DNA of 64,000 bases from a virus, in IMG/VR virus record IMGVR_UViG_3300021962_000058, positions 1 through 64,000 of that record; one strand, 5' to 3'. This document shows positions 54,783 through 64,000 of the stretch, one piece after another. Each line of letters opens with the position of its first letter. Position 1 is the stretch's first letter. The notes below the pieces were generated by a model. It did no database searches and was not told the DNA's origin. It was given only the letters and a program-made list of their open reading frames with translations. Made by a program: the position numbers and the translations under genes.

Positions 54783-56456
54783 ATGGCAAGTATTATCAGG
54801 ATCAAAAGATCCTCAGGTACTAATAAACCTTCTAGTCTAAATTGGGGTGAATTAGCATACGTAACTGGTATTGGTAGTTATGGTGGTATTAACCAGTACA
54901 AAGATAGAATTTTTGTAGGTGATGATGGCAACAATGTAAATCCAGTCGGTGGATATTACTATGCTTCTATGATGGAGCATTCGCCAGGAGCAATCGCTGG
55001 CGTAACAAATACAAGGAATAGTGATGGTGGTATTGTTGCTATTCTTGATAGCAATAGAAAAGTAGATCAGTGGAACGTTGATAATTTAAGACTCGATTTA
55101 AATACTTTATCATCTACTAATACTGATGGTGATATTGTTTTAGATCCAAACGGAACTGGTGAGATTAATATTGTCGATGATACGTACTTATCATTTGGTA
55201 ATGATAAAGACGTTAAAATGCGTTATGATGAAGCAACTGATAATAGATTTGAAATTGAGGGAGCTGACTGGGCATTTGCCAATGGTGTAGCAATTAATAT
55301 TGGCGATGTTACAGAATCTGGTGATAAAGATAGTGGTGCCCTTGTCGTTGAGGGTGGAGTAGGAATTGAAAAAAATCTGAATGTAGGTGGAACAATAGGT
55401 GTTAGTGGTTTCGCCACAATTGATCAGATCAAGATAAAGGATAATGTAATATCAACTATTTCCGGCAATGAATTATACTTAGATCCATATCCAGATGGAT
55501 TAAGTAATGAAGGAACAGTTATTGTAAAAGGAAATTTACAAGTAGATGGAACTACAACATCTGTAAATTCAACAACTGTCGATTTAAATGATCCTATTAT
55601 TGTTCTTGGTGATGTAACAAGCACAACAACAGTAATGACTACTGTTGTTGCTGGTGTAAGCACAATTAGATTAGATTCTGTTACAGGAATCAATACTGGT
55701 GACGTAGTTAGTGGAAATGCCGCCCTTTCAGTATCGGGGGTAAATACAATAACTTCTTATGATACTGTTAATAAAATTATAACTTTAACAGATGCGACTA
55801 TTGCTCCTGGAATTTCTACAACTACACAATTAACAATTACCCACGCATACGATACTAATACTGATCGTGGTGTTGCATTTAATTATAATACAAGCACTGG
55901 AACTGCAAATAATAAAATTGGATTCTTTGGATATACTGATCAAAATAATGTTGGAAGTGCTGCCACTGCAAGATCTTGGACCTATATCCCAGATGCAACT
56001 ATCACCAATAGTGTAGTAACTGGAACCAGAGGATACCTTGATATTAAAGGTATTTACTATCAAACTGGCGACTTCAATACTCACGGTGTTGTATATTTTG
56101 ATGCTGATGGATTACAAACTTCCACAAATAATCCAGCATCCCCTGCCATTACTTCAAAGCAGATTCTAACTGCTATTACAAAGGTTACTTTATCACTCCC
56201 AACATCGATTACAGTATCTACCGGAGACATAATTAGACAAGATACAAGCAACGCTTATGGTGTTGTTGAAACTGGTGGAACATTAACCACATTAAATCTT
56301 ATTGGTGTTGAAGGAACATTTGTTAATACTTATAACATTATAAAAGAAGGTGATAATGGATCTGTACAAAATCTATCAGTAATTCCTTCCTCAGTTTCGA
56401 CAATATATACTAATAAACCACACTGGACATCAACCCTTGACGGAGGAACATTCTAA
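54783..56456 (+). CDS. tail fibre-like protein, 557 aa
   Basis: N-terminal IIRIKRSSGTNKPSSLNWGE-LAY attachment motif, then DGGIVAILDSNRKVDQWNVD and a repetitive beta-rich region (GVGIEKNLNVGGTIGVSGFA) typical of phage fibres. C-terminal chaperone or adhesin domain not evident. Likely a short-fibre or whisker component. Confidence 0.75.
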   Translation: MASIIRIKRSSGTNKPSSLNWGELAYVTGIGSYGGINQYKDRIFVGDDGNNVNPVGGYYYASMMEHSPGAIAGVTNTRNSDGGIVAILDSNRKVDQWNVDNLRLDLNTLSSTNTDGDIVLDPNGTGEINIVDDTYLSFGNDKDVKMRYDEATDNRFEIEGADWAFANGVAINIGDVTESGDKDSGALVVEGGVGIEKNLNVGGTIGVSGFATIDQIKIKDNVISTISGNELYLDPYPDGLSNEGTVIVKGNLQVDGTTTSVNSTTVDLNDPIIVLGDVTSTTTVMTTVVAGVSTIRLDSVTGINTGDVVSGNAALSVSGVNTITSYDTVNKIITLTDATIAPGISTTTQLTITHAYDTNTDRGVAFNYNTSTGTANNKIGFFGYTDQNNVGSAATARSWTYIPDATITNSVVTGTRGYLDIKGIYYQTGDFNTHGVVYFDADGLQTSTNNPASPAITSKQILTAITKVTLSLPTSITVSTGDIIRQDTSNAYGVVETGGTLTTLNLIGVEGTFVNTYNIIKEGDNGSVQNLSVIPSSVSTIYTNKPHWTSTLDGGTF

Positions 56457-56459
56457 AAT

Positions 56460-56672
56460 ATGTCAAATGAAAGTGAAGTCGATATCAATATTTTAGTGCG
56501 TTTATATAATCAAAAATTAGCAGCACTAACAAACCAAAATATATTGCTAGAAGCAAAGTTGCAAACATTATCAGACGATTTTGCAAAAGAAAAAAATGAG
56601 CTTCTAGCAGTAAACCTTGATTTACAAAACAAATATGATGAATTGAAAAAGTCTAAAAAACCTGAAGCGTAA
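56460..56672 (+). CDS. coiled-coil protein, 70 aa
   Basis: Near-continuous heptads (LTNQNILLEAKLQTLSDDF; NLDLQNKYDELKKSKKPEA). A small protein of this type commonly precedes gp13 in cyanomyoviruses. Role unknown. Confidence 0.7.
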   Translation: MSNESEVDINILVRLYNQKLAALTNQNILLEAKLQTLSDDFAKEKNELLAVNLDLQNKYDELKKSKKPEA

Positions 56673-56677
56673 CAAAA

Positions 56678-57520
56678 ATGGCAAAACCAGCAAGTAGGCA
56701 AGAACTAATTGATTACTGTCTAAGGCGTCTAGGAGCGCCTGTGCTGGAAATTAACGTTGATGATGACCAAATAGATGATCTAGTGGACGATGCCCTTCAA
56801 TACTTCAATGAGCGCCACTTTGATGGTGTAGAGAGAATGTATTTGAAGTATCAGATAAGTCAAGCAGATATTGATAGAGGGTCGGCAAAAGGTAAAAATG
56901 GTGTTGGAATTGTTACAACAACAGGAACATCCAATGTAATTGGATATGGTACAACATCATTTAACTTCTATGAAACATCAAACTATATTCAAGTTCCAGA
57001 TTCAGTCATAGGTATTGAAAAGATATTTAAGTTTGATACTAGTTCCATTTCTGGTGGAATGTTTAGTATTAAGTATCAACTATTTTTAAATGATCTATAT
57101 TATTTCAACTCAGTTGAACTTTTACAATATGCTATGGTTAAAAGTTATCTTGAAGATATTGACTTCTTACTAACAACTGATAAGCAAGTTAGATTTAACA
57201 AAAGACAGAATAGATTATATCTGGACCTTGATTGGGGAGCACAGTCTGCTGGTAATTTTTTAGTTTTAGATTGTTACAGAATTTTAGATCCAACTACTCA
57301 TACCAAAGTTTATAATGATAGTTTCTTAAAAAGATATCTTACAGCACTAATTAAGAGACAGTGGGGTCAAAACTTAATTAAATTTAGAGGAGTTAAACTT
57401 CCTGGTGGTATTGAATTTAATGGCAGAGAAATTTATGAAGACGCAGAAAGAGAACTAGATGAAATAACTAAGAGAATGTCAATGGATTATGAACTTCCAC
57501 CATACGACTTTATTGGGTAA
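56678..57520 (+). CDS. 13: Neck protein gp13, 280 aa
   Basis: SRQELIDYCLRRLGAPVLEI, NVDDDQIDDLVDDALQYFNE-RHFDG, YVDL-type end replaced by YELPPYDFIG. This is the T4 gp13 head-completion pattern (T4 length about 309). Forms the neck with gp14. TAATG overlap with gp14. Confidence 0.92.
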   Translation: MAKPASRQELIDYCLRRLGAPVLEINVDDDQIDDLVDDALQYFNERHFDGVERMYLKYQISQADIDRGSAKGKNGVGIVTTTGTSNVIGYGTTSFNFYETSNYIQVPDSVIGIEKIFKFDTSSISGGMFSIKYQLFLNDLYYFNSVELLQYAMVKSYLEDIDFLLTTDKQVRFNKRQNRLYLDLDWGAQSAGNFLVLDCYRILDPTTHTKVYNDSFLKRYLTALIKRQWGQNLIKFRGVKLPGGIEFNGREIYEDAERELDEITKRMSMDYELPPYDFIG

Positions 57521-58947
57521 TGGCACTTAATCCATTTTTCCTACAAGGAACATCATCTGAACAGAGATTGATTCAGGACTTAATAAATGAGCATCTTAGG
57601 ATGTATGGTGTTGAAGTCATTTATATACCAAGAAAATTTGTAAATAGAAAAACTATCATAGAAGAAGTTCAATCTTCAAGATTTGATGATAATTTTGCGA
57701 TTGAAGCATATGTAAATACTTACGATGGTTATTCTGGTGCGGGAGATATTTTAACAAAATTTGGAATGAGTCTTAGAGATGAATTATTGATTACAATATC
57801 AAAAGAAAGATTTGAAGATTTTATCGCTCCATTTATGGGAGCATTAGATGATGGAAGTGGTGAAGGTGAAATTATATTATCTACTCGCCCAAGAGAGGGG
57901 GACTTAATTTACTTTCCACTTGGAGAAAGAATTTTTGAAGTTAAGTTTGTTGAACATGAAAATCCTTTTTATCAACTAGGTAAAAATTATGTTTATGAAT
58001 TGAAGTGTGAACTATTTGAATATGAGGATGAAATTATTGATACTTCTATTGAAGAAGTAGATACACAAGTTGAAAATGAAGGATATATTACTACACTAAA
58101 ACTGATTGGTGTTGGTAGAACTGCAACAGCATCTGCCACAATTGGTAGTGGATATGTTAGGGAAATTTTCCTTAATAATGATGGATATGGATATACTTCC
58201 ACACCTGTAGTTGCTATAAGTAGTTCTCCCACTGGACAACCAGGAGATAATGCAACAGCGGTTGCACTAATGTCAGTTAGAAATGGAATTAGATCTGTTG
58301 ATAGAATTTATTTGACTAATGCAGGTGCTGGATATAGCACTCCACCAACTATAAGAATTACTGGTGGTGGTGGAGCAGGTGCTGCTGCTACTTGTTCAAT
58401 CGAAACTTCATATAATGGTGTAGTTAGATTTATTGTTAATGATAATGGTGTTGGATATGGTACTGCCCCCGTCGTTACAGTTTCAGCACCAGGACAAACT
58501 GGAATAGGTAGAACTGCTGTTGGTATTGCCTCTATTGGACTTGTCGGATCTGATAGCGTAGTTCGTTTAGTATACGTTGCAAATCCAGGAATAGGATACA
58601 CTTCAAATCCAACTGTGGTTATTGCAAATCCAGAAACACTTACGGGTATTGGAACTTTCTTATTCAACGAAGTCGTTAGAGGATCTAGATCTCAAATTAG
58701 AGCAAGAGTTAAATCGTGGGATAAAGATACCAACATTCTCAAGGTTGCTAATTTAGGTATTGGAGCAACACAACCATTATTTTTACCAGGCGAAAATATT
58801 ATTGGAACAGAGTCGGGAGCGATATTTACTGTTCAATATTTTGATCAAATGGATACATATGATAAATATAGTCAAAATGATGAGATTGAAGAAGAAGCAG
58901 ATCTCATTTTAGACTTTACAGAATCAAATCCATTTGGTACTTATTAA
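57520..58947 (+). CDS. 14: Neck protein gp14 with inserted repeat domain, 475 aa
   Basis: The first ~195 residues (SSEQRLIQDLINEHLRMYG; VEVIYIPRKFVN; GDLIYFPLGERIFEVKFVEH) and the last ~90 are gp14. Residues about 200-385 consist of four G-x-GY-(T/S/G)-x-x-P-x-V units absent from T4 gp14 (256 residues). The insert probably decorates the neck surface. Couples by one base to both neighbours. Confidence 0.9.
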   Translation: MALNPFFLQGTSSEQRLIQDLINEHLRMYGVEVIYIPRKFVNRKTIIEEVQSSRFDDNFAIEAYVNTYDGYSGAGDILTKFGMSLRDELLITISKERFEDFIAPFMGALDDGSGEGEIILSTRPREGDLIYFPLGERIFEVKFVEHENPFYQLGKNYVYELKCELFEYEDEIIDTSIEEVDTQVENEGYITTLKLIGVGRTATASATIGSGYVREIFLNNDGYGYTSTPVVAISSSPTGQPGDNATAVALMSVRNGIRSVDRIYLTNAGAGYSTPPTIRITGGGGAGAAATCSIETSYNGVVRFIVNDNGVGYGTAPVVTVSAPGQTGIGRTAVGIASIGLVGSDSVVRLVYVANPGIGYTSNPTVVIANPETLTGIGTFLFNEVVRGSRSQIRARVKSWDKDTNILKVANLGIGATQPLFLPGENIIGTESGAIFTVQYFDQMDTYDKYSQNDEIEEEADLILDFTESNPFGTY

Positions 58948-59747
58948 TGTTAGGAACGTACTATTATCACGAAATCATAAGAAAGACTATAATAGCTTTC
59001 GGAACATTATTTAACCAAATTCACATTCGCCATACCGATCAAAACGGTAATAGCATAAGTGATATGAGAGTTCCTATCGCTTATGGTCCGAGACAAAAGT
59101 TTCTTGCAAGAATTCAACAGCAACCAGAATTAAATAAAGCGACTCAGATTTCACTGCCAAGAATGTCATTTGAGATGACTTCTATACAATATGATCCAAG
59201 TAGAAAGTCGAGTGTTGTTCAAACTTTCAAGACCTGTGATGTTAATGGTAATGTAAAAAAAGTTTTTATGCCAGTTCCCTATAATATTGGGTTTGAACTT
59301 AATATTTTAACTAAATTAAATGATGATGCTCTACAAATTATTGAGCAAATTTTACCATATTTCCAACCAGGATTTAATGTAACAATAGATATGATTGAAT
59401 CTATTGGTGAGAAAAAAGATGTTCCGATGGTTTTGGAAAGTATAAATTTTCAGGATGATTATGAAGGTGATTTTTCAACAAGAAGAGCGTTAATATATAC
59501 ATTATCATTCACAGCAAAAACATATCTGTTTGGTCCAGTTGCTGATAGTACTGATGGACTAATTCGTAAGATTCAAGTTGATATGTACACCAGTACAGAT
59601 ACAGAAAATGCTAAAAGAGAACTTAGATATACATTACGTCCAATTCCAACTGATGCAGGTCCAGATGATAACTTTGGATTTGACGAAAGATGGGAATTCC
59701 TCGATGATTCGAGAGAATATAGTCCAACACGCAAAATAGATGTTTGA
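58947..59747 (+). CDS. 15: Tail sheath stabiliser/completion protein gp15, 266 aa
   Basis: MLGTYYYHEIIRKTIIAFGT, then LFNQIHIRHTDQNG and VPIAYGPRQKFLARI: the standard gp15 start in T4-like phages; length near T4 gp15 (272). It caps the tail tube and sheath before head joining. Follows gp14 directly. Confidence 0.92.
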   Translation: MLGTYYYHEIIRKTIIAFGTLFNQIHIRHTDQNGNSISDMRVPIAYGPRQKFLARIQQQPELNKATQISLPRMSFEMTSIQYDPSRKSSVVQTFKTCDVNGNVKKVFMPVPYNIGFELNILTKLNDDALQIIEQILPYFQPGFNVTIDMIESIGEKKDVPMVLESINFQDDYEGDFSTRRALIYTLSFTAKTYLFGPVADSTDGLIRKIQVDMYTSTDTENAKRELRYTLRPIPTDAGPDDNFGFDERWEFLDDSREYSPTRKIDV

Positions 59748-59753
59748 TAGATT

Positions 59754-60176
59754 ATGTCAGAAAATTATGATAGTATCGATAACGCTTTAAACATTAAGAG
59801 TGAAATCGTAAACGTAGAGAAAGAAACTCCTATCGTTAAAGTAGAATCTACTAGCGATGGAGATATTAGAAAAGATTATGAGTATACTAGGGCAAACTTA
59901 TATTCTCTTATAGAAAAGGGTCAAGAAGCAATTAATGGAATAATGGAGCTTGCTGCTGAAAGTGATCAACCAAGAGCATATGAAGTTGCGGGTCAATTAA
60001 TTAAAAGTGTTGGAGATGTAACTGATAAACTTATTGATTTACAAAAGAAACTCAAAGATGTTGAAGAAGATGTGGTAAAAACAACAAATAATGTTACTAA
60101 CAATGCGGTGTTTGTTGGTTCAACATCAGAACTGTCTAAACTTCTGAAACAAGGTTTTCTAAATAATAAAGAGTAA
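59754..60176 (+). CDS. 16: Terminase small subunit gp16, 140 aa
   Basis: DYEYTRANLYSLIEKGQEAI then MELAAESDQPRAYEVAGQLI-KSVGDVTDKLIDLQKKLKDV: the central coiled-coil region of T4-like gp16 and its conserved flank; T4 gp16 is 164 residues. It forms a ring regulating the packaging motor. The large subunit does not follow immediately here. Confidence 0.9.
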   Translation: MSENYDSIDNALNIKSEIVNVEKETPIVKVESTSDGDIRKDYEYTRANLYSLIEKGQEAINGIMELAAESDQPRAYEVAGQLIKSVGDVTDKLIDLQKKLKDVEEDVVKTTNNVTNNAVFVGSTSELSKLLKQGFLNNKE

Positions 60177-60189
60177 ACTTTTCAGATGT

Positions 60190-62211
60190 ATGAGTTGGTC
60201 TAATGATTACAAAAAATCAATAGACTGTAAAAATCCAAAGGGTTTTTCTCAAAAGGCACATTGTGCTGCCAGAAAGAAAAGACAAAGAGGCGAAGAGACA
60301 AAATCAATGTCACCATTTAACGAAGACGTGCAAAGTGTAAAGAAGATTAAGTTCTCCAAATTTACACACAAAACTCCCCATCTAAAAGGCGGTCAACACG
60401 TTTTAGATCCAAATGTGGATTTAAAGCAATTAGTTCATCACGCAACTGTTCAGTATCTTGATCGTGATGCTGATGGTGATATTGACATCTATGATGCTTC
60501 TAGTAAAAAAACACCTGATGAAAATGTTATGAGTGCTCCTGGTGAAGCACAAAAGAGATCTTTGAAACTAATTGCAAAGCAAAAAGGTGAAATGCTTCAT
60601 ACAAAAAGAGGCTCAGCATTTGAAGGTGTTGAAATGAGATATTGCAAACTTTGCAGAAAAATGGAAGCAAGAACGGATTGTTCATATGGACCTACAATGT
60701 GGGATAAGTATTCGGTAGCAAAAGTTCATCCAGCCAACGAAGCGAAAGATCACGAGTATTCAATGGCTCGTTCGGAACTCTCTACCATTGTTAATGGTGC
60801 CAAGAGACTTCAGAAAAAAATGAAGAAAGGTGAAGGTGAGATTGAGGCTTGGGTTCAGTCAAAAATCACCAAAGCAGCAGATTATATTGATTCGGCAGCA
60901 GATTATGTTGATAGTGGTGAAATGAATAAGGAAGAAGTTGAAATATTAGAAGGTAAAAGAGACGGTAAATCTGCAAAGGATCCTGGTTATTCATTAAGAG
61001 ATTGGTTTAAAGGTGGTGGATGGGTTCAGGCAGGTGGTAAGTATGATGGTAAACCTTGTGCCAAACAACCAGGTCAAAAAACAAAGCCATTCTGCCGCGA
61101 TGCCGATGATCGTGCTGCAATGAGCAAATCTGAAAGAACAAGAAGAGCAGCAAAAAAGCGTAAAGAAGATCCAAATCCAAATAGAAGTGGAAAAGCAAAA
61201 TTTGTAAGTGCTTCTTATGAACCACAAGGTCAGCAACTTGATGAGTTATGGGGAAAGGTTGCTCTTGGTGCAGGTGCAATGTTTATTCCATATCTTTTGA
61301 AAAAATTTGCAAAACCTGCTGTAGATAAAGTAATTAATGAACCAGCAACTGGATCTGGAACTTTAGTTGATAAATTAAAGCAGAAAAGAGATACTATCAA
61401 TCAGATGAATTCTTATGAATTACAAGGTGAAGTGATTGATGAAGCAGGAAAAAAATGCTGGAAAGGATATAAGAAGGCAGGAACTCAAACACTTTTTGGA
61501 AAAACTTATAATCGCTGCGTAAAGGAAGAAGTTTGTCCCGTTTGTGGATATGATCCCTGCGAATGTTTAGAAGGATCTCTCCAAGAGAAAAAAGATGCTT
61601 GCTATCATAAAGTAAAGTCACGTTATAAAGTTTGGCCAAGTGCATATGCATCTGGTGCATTAGTTAAGTGTCGTAAAGTTGGAGCAGATAGTTGGGGAAC
61701 TAAATCAGAAAGCACTGATGCACTTGGATATGATTGGGATACACCAATTAGAGAAAGACCAGATAGATATTGCCCCAAATGTGAAAAACTAGAACTAAGA
61801 AATGAATGTAAATATGGAACTAGATACTGGGATATGTTTTCACTTCCAGCAGAATTGATCGGATCAAAAAAAGAATATAATATAACTATGCCTTATGCAG
61901 GCAATGTGAAAGAAAAATATCAGTTTTCAAATTGGAGAGAAGAACTTGCAGAGGACTGGCAAAAAGTTAATCGTCAAGACAAAACTGATGGATTAAGTCC
62001 CGCTGCAGTAAAAGCATATCGTCGTGAGAATCCAGGTTCAAAACTTCAAACTGCAGTAACTGAAAAGAAACCAAAAGGTAAGAGAGCAAAGCGTCGTGCA
62101 TCATTCTGCCGCAGAATGAAGGGTATGAAGTCTAAACTGACTTCTGCAAAAACTGCAAGAGATCCAGATTCAAGAATTAACAAAGCACTACGTCGTTGGA
62201 GGTGTAACTAA
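60190..62211 (+). CDS. Cys-rich basic mosaic protein with DUF5872/DUF6321-like modules, 673 aa
   Basis: N-terminus DCKNPKGFSQKAHCAARKKR is a module seen in marine phage proteins. About residues 257-340 (DPGYSLRDWFKGGGWVQAGG and a PCAKQPGQKTKPFCRDADD block) resemble DUF5872. KSRYKVWPSAYASGALVKCR and the final DGLSPAAVKAYRRENPGSKL ... INKALRRWRCN resemble DUF6321. Two copies of an RYCxxC-xK-xE-xR-x2-C-xYG-x3-WD unit lie near residues 156 and 527. A short hydrophobic stretch follows residue 350. Lysine-rich and possibly DNA- or zinc-binding. It sits where gp17 is expected. Confidence 0.65.
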   Translation: MSWSNDYKKSIDCKNPKGFSQKAHCAARKKRQRGEETKSMSPFNEDVQSVKKIKFSKFTHKTPHLKGGQHVLDPNVDLKQLVHHATVQYLDRDADGDIDIYDASSKKTPDENVMSAPGEAQKRSLKLIAKQKGEMLHTKRGSAFEGVEMRYCKLCRKMEARTDCSYGPTMWDKYSVAKVHPANEAKDHEYSMARSELSTIVNGAKRLQKKMKKGEGEIEAWVQSKITKAADYIDSAADYVDSGEMNKEEVEILEGKRDGKSAKDPGYSLRDWFKGGGWVQAGGKYDGKPCAKQPGQKTKPFCRDADDRAAMSKSERTRRAAKKRKEDPNPNRSGKAKFVSASYEPQGQQLDELWGKVALGAGAMFIPYLLKKFAKPAVDKVINEPATGSGTLVDKLKQKRDTINQMNSYELQGEVIDEAGKKCWKGYKKAGTQTLFGKTYNRCVKEEVCPVCGYDPCECLEGSLQEKKDACYHKVKSRYKVWPSAYASGALVKCRKVGADSWGTKSESTDALGYDWDTPIRERPDRYCPKCEKLELRNECKYGTRYWDMFSLPAELIGSKKEYNITMPYAGNVKEKYQFSNWREELAEDWQKVNRQDKTDGLSPAAVKAYRRENPGSKLQTAVTEKKPKGKRAKRRASFCRRMKGMKSKLTSAKTARDPDSRINKALRRWRCN

Positions 62212-62528
62212 TGAAATCTTTTAGAGAGTTTCTTTCCGAAAGTGTAAATATAGCAGGTGACTTTAATGGAAACCTTTATATTAATGGTTCTGAACAACAA
62301 TCAGAACCTGTTGGAGAATCTTTCTTTGCTGACGTAGTTTGGGAAGGAAAGATGTATCGTTTAGAAGTTGAAGGTAAGATGATGCATAAAAATGAACTTG
62401 CTGAACAAATTCAAGAAGAATATCCTGGTGCAATTGTTCATAACATTTATCCTTCACAATCACAAAGTTCTTTAAGAATCAAAAATTCACAAAGATATCA
62501 ACCAGAAAGACTGACTTGGACTGATTAA
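62211..62528 (+). CDS. conserved cyanophage protein, 105 aa
   Basis: MKSFREFLSESVNIAGDFNG, then SFFADVVWEGKMYRLEVEG and YPGAIVHNIYP and NSQRYQPERLTW: a sequence recurrent across cyanomyoviruses. The MKSFREFLSE start resembles short signals seen on several virion proteins of these phages. TAATG overlap upstream. Confidence 0.7.
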   Translation: MKSFREFLSESVNIAGDFNGNLYINGSEQQSEPVGESFFADVVWEGKMYRLEVEGKMMHKNELAEQIQEEYPGAIVHNIYPSQSQSSLRIKNSQRYQPERLTWTD

Positions 62529-62530
62529 TT

Positions 62531-63865
62531 ATGGCACAATGGAATAAGAATACACAGGACTTTCTGAATCAAGAAAGAACTTTATTTGAAGTTAATGGTG
62601 TTGCTACCAGAGACGGAAAAATTGTAGATAAATTTAATCGGTTTCCAGTAGATGTTCTTCCAGCAAATGCAGATGCTTTTGGAAGAACAAGAGTATCAAA
62701 CCCATTAACACTTTTCGATTCATCTCATAGGTACAGAGATAATAACCTGTGGGATAGTTTAATAGTTGGAACTGGTTCTACTGTTGGATTTGCAACTACA
62801 GCAGGTTTGGTTGATATGACTGTTGGTGTTGGAAGCACCGCATCAGTTATCAGAGAAACTACAAAAGTATTTTCATATCAACCAGGAAAATCTCTGTTGA
62901 CTATGAATACTTTTATATTGAATCCACCAAAAGAAAATCTAAGGCAAAGAGTTGGGTATTTTGGTGCCGATAATGGAATATATTTTGAGGTTGATGGTAC
63001 TACAGCATATTTTGTAGAAAGAAGTTTGTCATTAGGAACAGAAACAAGAGTTGCTCAATCAAATTGGAATATTGATAAGTTAGATGGAACAGGTGTTTCT
63101 GGAATTACCTTAGACCTATCCAAAGCACAAATTCTTTGGATGGATATTGAATGGTTAGGACTTGGAAATGTAAGACTTGGATTTATAATTAATGGAAATT
63201 TTATTCACGCACATACTTTCCAACACGCAAATATAATTCAATCAACATATATTACAACAGCATCACTTCCTTTGAGGTATGAAATTAGCAACACTGGAAT
63301 TACAACGAGTACAAGCACACTAAAACAAGTTTGTTCTACAGTAATTTCCGAAGGCGGATACGAACTTCGTGGATTGCAGCAAGCAGTTTCAACACCTATT
63401 ACAGCACCAGTAGATTTGCCAACTCCTGCTGGGACATATTATCCAGTCATTTCCATTAGACTTAAAGCACCAATTAATGGACAACCAGATAGATTAGATG
63501 CAATTGTTATTATGACGGCACTATCAATTATGGGAACTGGAAATGGTCCCCAATATAATTGGCAGGTGAGAGCAAGTGCAACTACATCGGGAGGAACTTG
63601 GGTGAGTGCTGGAACAGACTCTGCGATTGAATATAAAATAGATGGTGGAACCGTTAGTGGTGGAAGAGTCCTAGCATCTGGATTCCTTACGTCGGCAAAC
63701 CAATCATCACAATCAGTAGATATTCTTAAAGAAGCACTCTTCAAGTTTCAGTTAGAAAGAAATGGATTAACTAAAACTCCATATGAACTAACGTTAGTTG
63801 CGGCATCTGATACTGCGGGTGCTGATATTTTTGCTTCATTAGACTGGGAAGAAATTAGTAGGTAA
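62531..63865 (+). CDS. structural protein, fibre/decorating type, 444 aa
   Basis: KFNRFPVDVLPANADAFGRT, RVSNPLTLFDSSHRYRDNNL-WD, then a beta-sandwich-like region with a carbohydrate-binding look (GYFGADNGIYFEVDGTTAYF; GNFIHAHTFQHANII). I know this type as a virion protein in marine phages. Two bases after the preceding gene. Confidence 0.7.
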   Translation: MAQWNKNTQDFLNQERTLFEVNGVATRDGKIVDKFNRFPVDVLPANADAFGRTRVSNPLTLFDSSHRYRDNNLWDSLIVGTGSTVGFATTAGLVDMTVGVGSTASVIRETTKVFSYQPGKSLLTMNTFILNPPKENLRQRVGYFGADNGIYFEVDGTTAYFVERSLSLGTETRVAQSNWNIDKLDGTGVSGITLDLSKAQILWMDIEWLGLGNVRLGFIINGNFIHAHTFQHANIIQSTYITTASLPLRYEISNTGITTSTSTLKQVCSTVISEGGYELRGLQQAVSTPITAPVDLPTPAGTYYPVISIRLKAPINGQPDRLDAIVIMTALSIMGTGNGPQYNWQVRASATTSGGTWVSAGTDSAIEYKIDGGTVSGGRVLASGFLTSANQSSQSVDILKEALFKFQLERNGLTKTPYELTLVAASDTAGADIFASLDWEEISR

Positions 63866-63890
63866 TTAATTATGAGTGAAGTTTATCTTG

Positions 63891-63898
63891 TATAAATA
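63891..63898 (+). promoter_or_regulatory. T4-type late promoter
   Basis: Exact TATAAATA 30 bp before the GTG start at 63921. Confidence 0.7.
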
Positions 63899-63920
63899 TT
63901 TTTTAGATTGGGATTGAAAT

Positions 63921-64000
63921 GTGTCTGCTATTATTAAAGTTCCAAGAGAAAGATTAAGTCCTAAAACAGTAAGAAATATTGCTCGCAAAAATTGGGGATT
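63921..64000 (+). CDS. partial CDS at window end
   Basis: GTG start giving MSAIIKVPRERLSPKTVRNI-ARKNWG before the window ends. The overlapping ATG frame (63919) stops after 12 codons. The late promoter supports a gene here. Identity cannot be judged from 26 residues. Confidence 0.5.
   Translation, partial: MSAIIKVPRERLSPKTVRNIARKNWG

Overview
The window reads as part of the genome of a T4-like myovirus of cyanobacteria. The right half (about 27.4-64 kb) carries the cyanomyovirus structural block in T4 order: gp25, gp6, a giant protein where gp7 would be, gp8, a DUF4815 protein where gp9/gp10 would be, fibre-type proteins, gp13, gp14, gp15 and gp16. It is preceded by speD (AdoMet decarboxylase) and a glycosyltransferase-like gene, both typical cyanophage accessory genes. 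T4-type late promoters (TATAAATA or AATAAATA) precede several of these genes. Everything except one homing endonuclease is on the plus strand. I saw no tRNA, rRNA or CRISPR array.

0-7.9 kb: a compact train of small, mostly unrecognised genes with 1-20 bp overlaps. It contains a TacA-antitoxin-like protein, an AbrB-like protein, a zinc-ribbon protein and one homing endonuclease cassette.

7.9-26.9 kb: accessory/early region. About 28 promoter-leader cassettes, each with a -10 box and a short leader lacking a Shine-Dalgarno motif, drive one gene or a few genes. At 23 of them an inverted repeat (consensus TGTGMCA-N10-TGGCACA) begins its right half exactly 36-38 bp upstream of the -10 box. This looks like an undescribed phage regulon. 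Cargo includes a phage hypothetical family, a transmembrane/SPFH-tail pair, a zinc metallopeptidase, a PD-(D/E)XK-like protein next to an N6-adenine methyltransferase, an RlpA-like protein next to a secreted protein, a KxDG nucleotidyltransferase-like protein, ArdA and many tiny membrane proteins. G+C climbs through this region (20/60 in the line at 12481, 39/60 at 23701, 35/60 at 26701) and collapses at about 26.95 kb (14/60 at 27001).

16.8-17.7 kb: a separate oddity. Nine CTCGACGAG-type sites about 34 bp apart run across non-coding DNA into a tiny acidic gene, bracketed by two inverted repeats built on ATTCTCAATAA. A roughly 130-bp non-coding element at 17.66 kb is repeated at 22.76 kb.

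27-64 kb: AbrB-like gene, conserved cyanophage genes, speD, then baseplate, neck, tail-completion and small-terminase genes. A 673-residue Cys-rich mosaic and two structural-type genes follow gp16 where the large terminase would be expected. Product names rest on recognised sequence patterns and gene order; no database search was possible.
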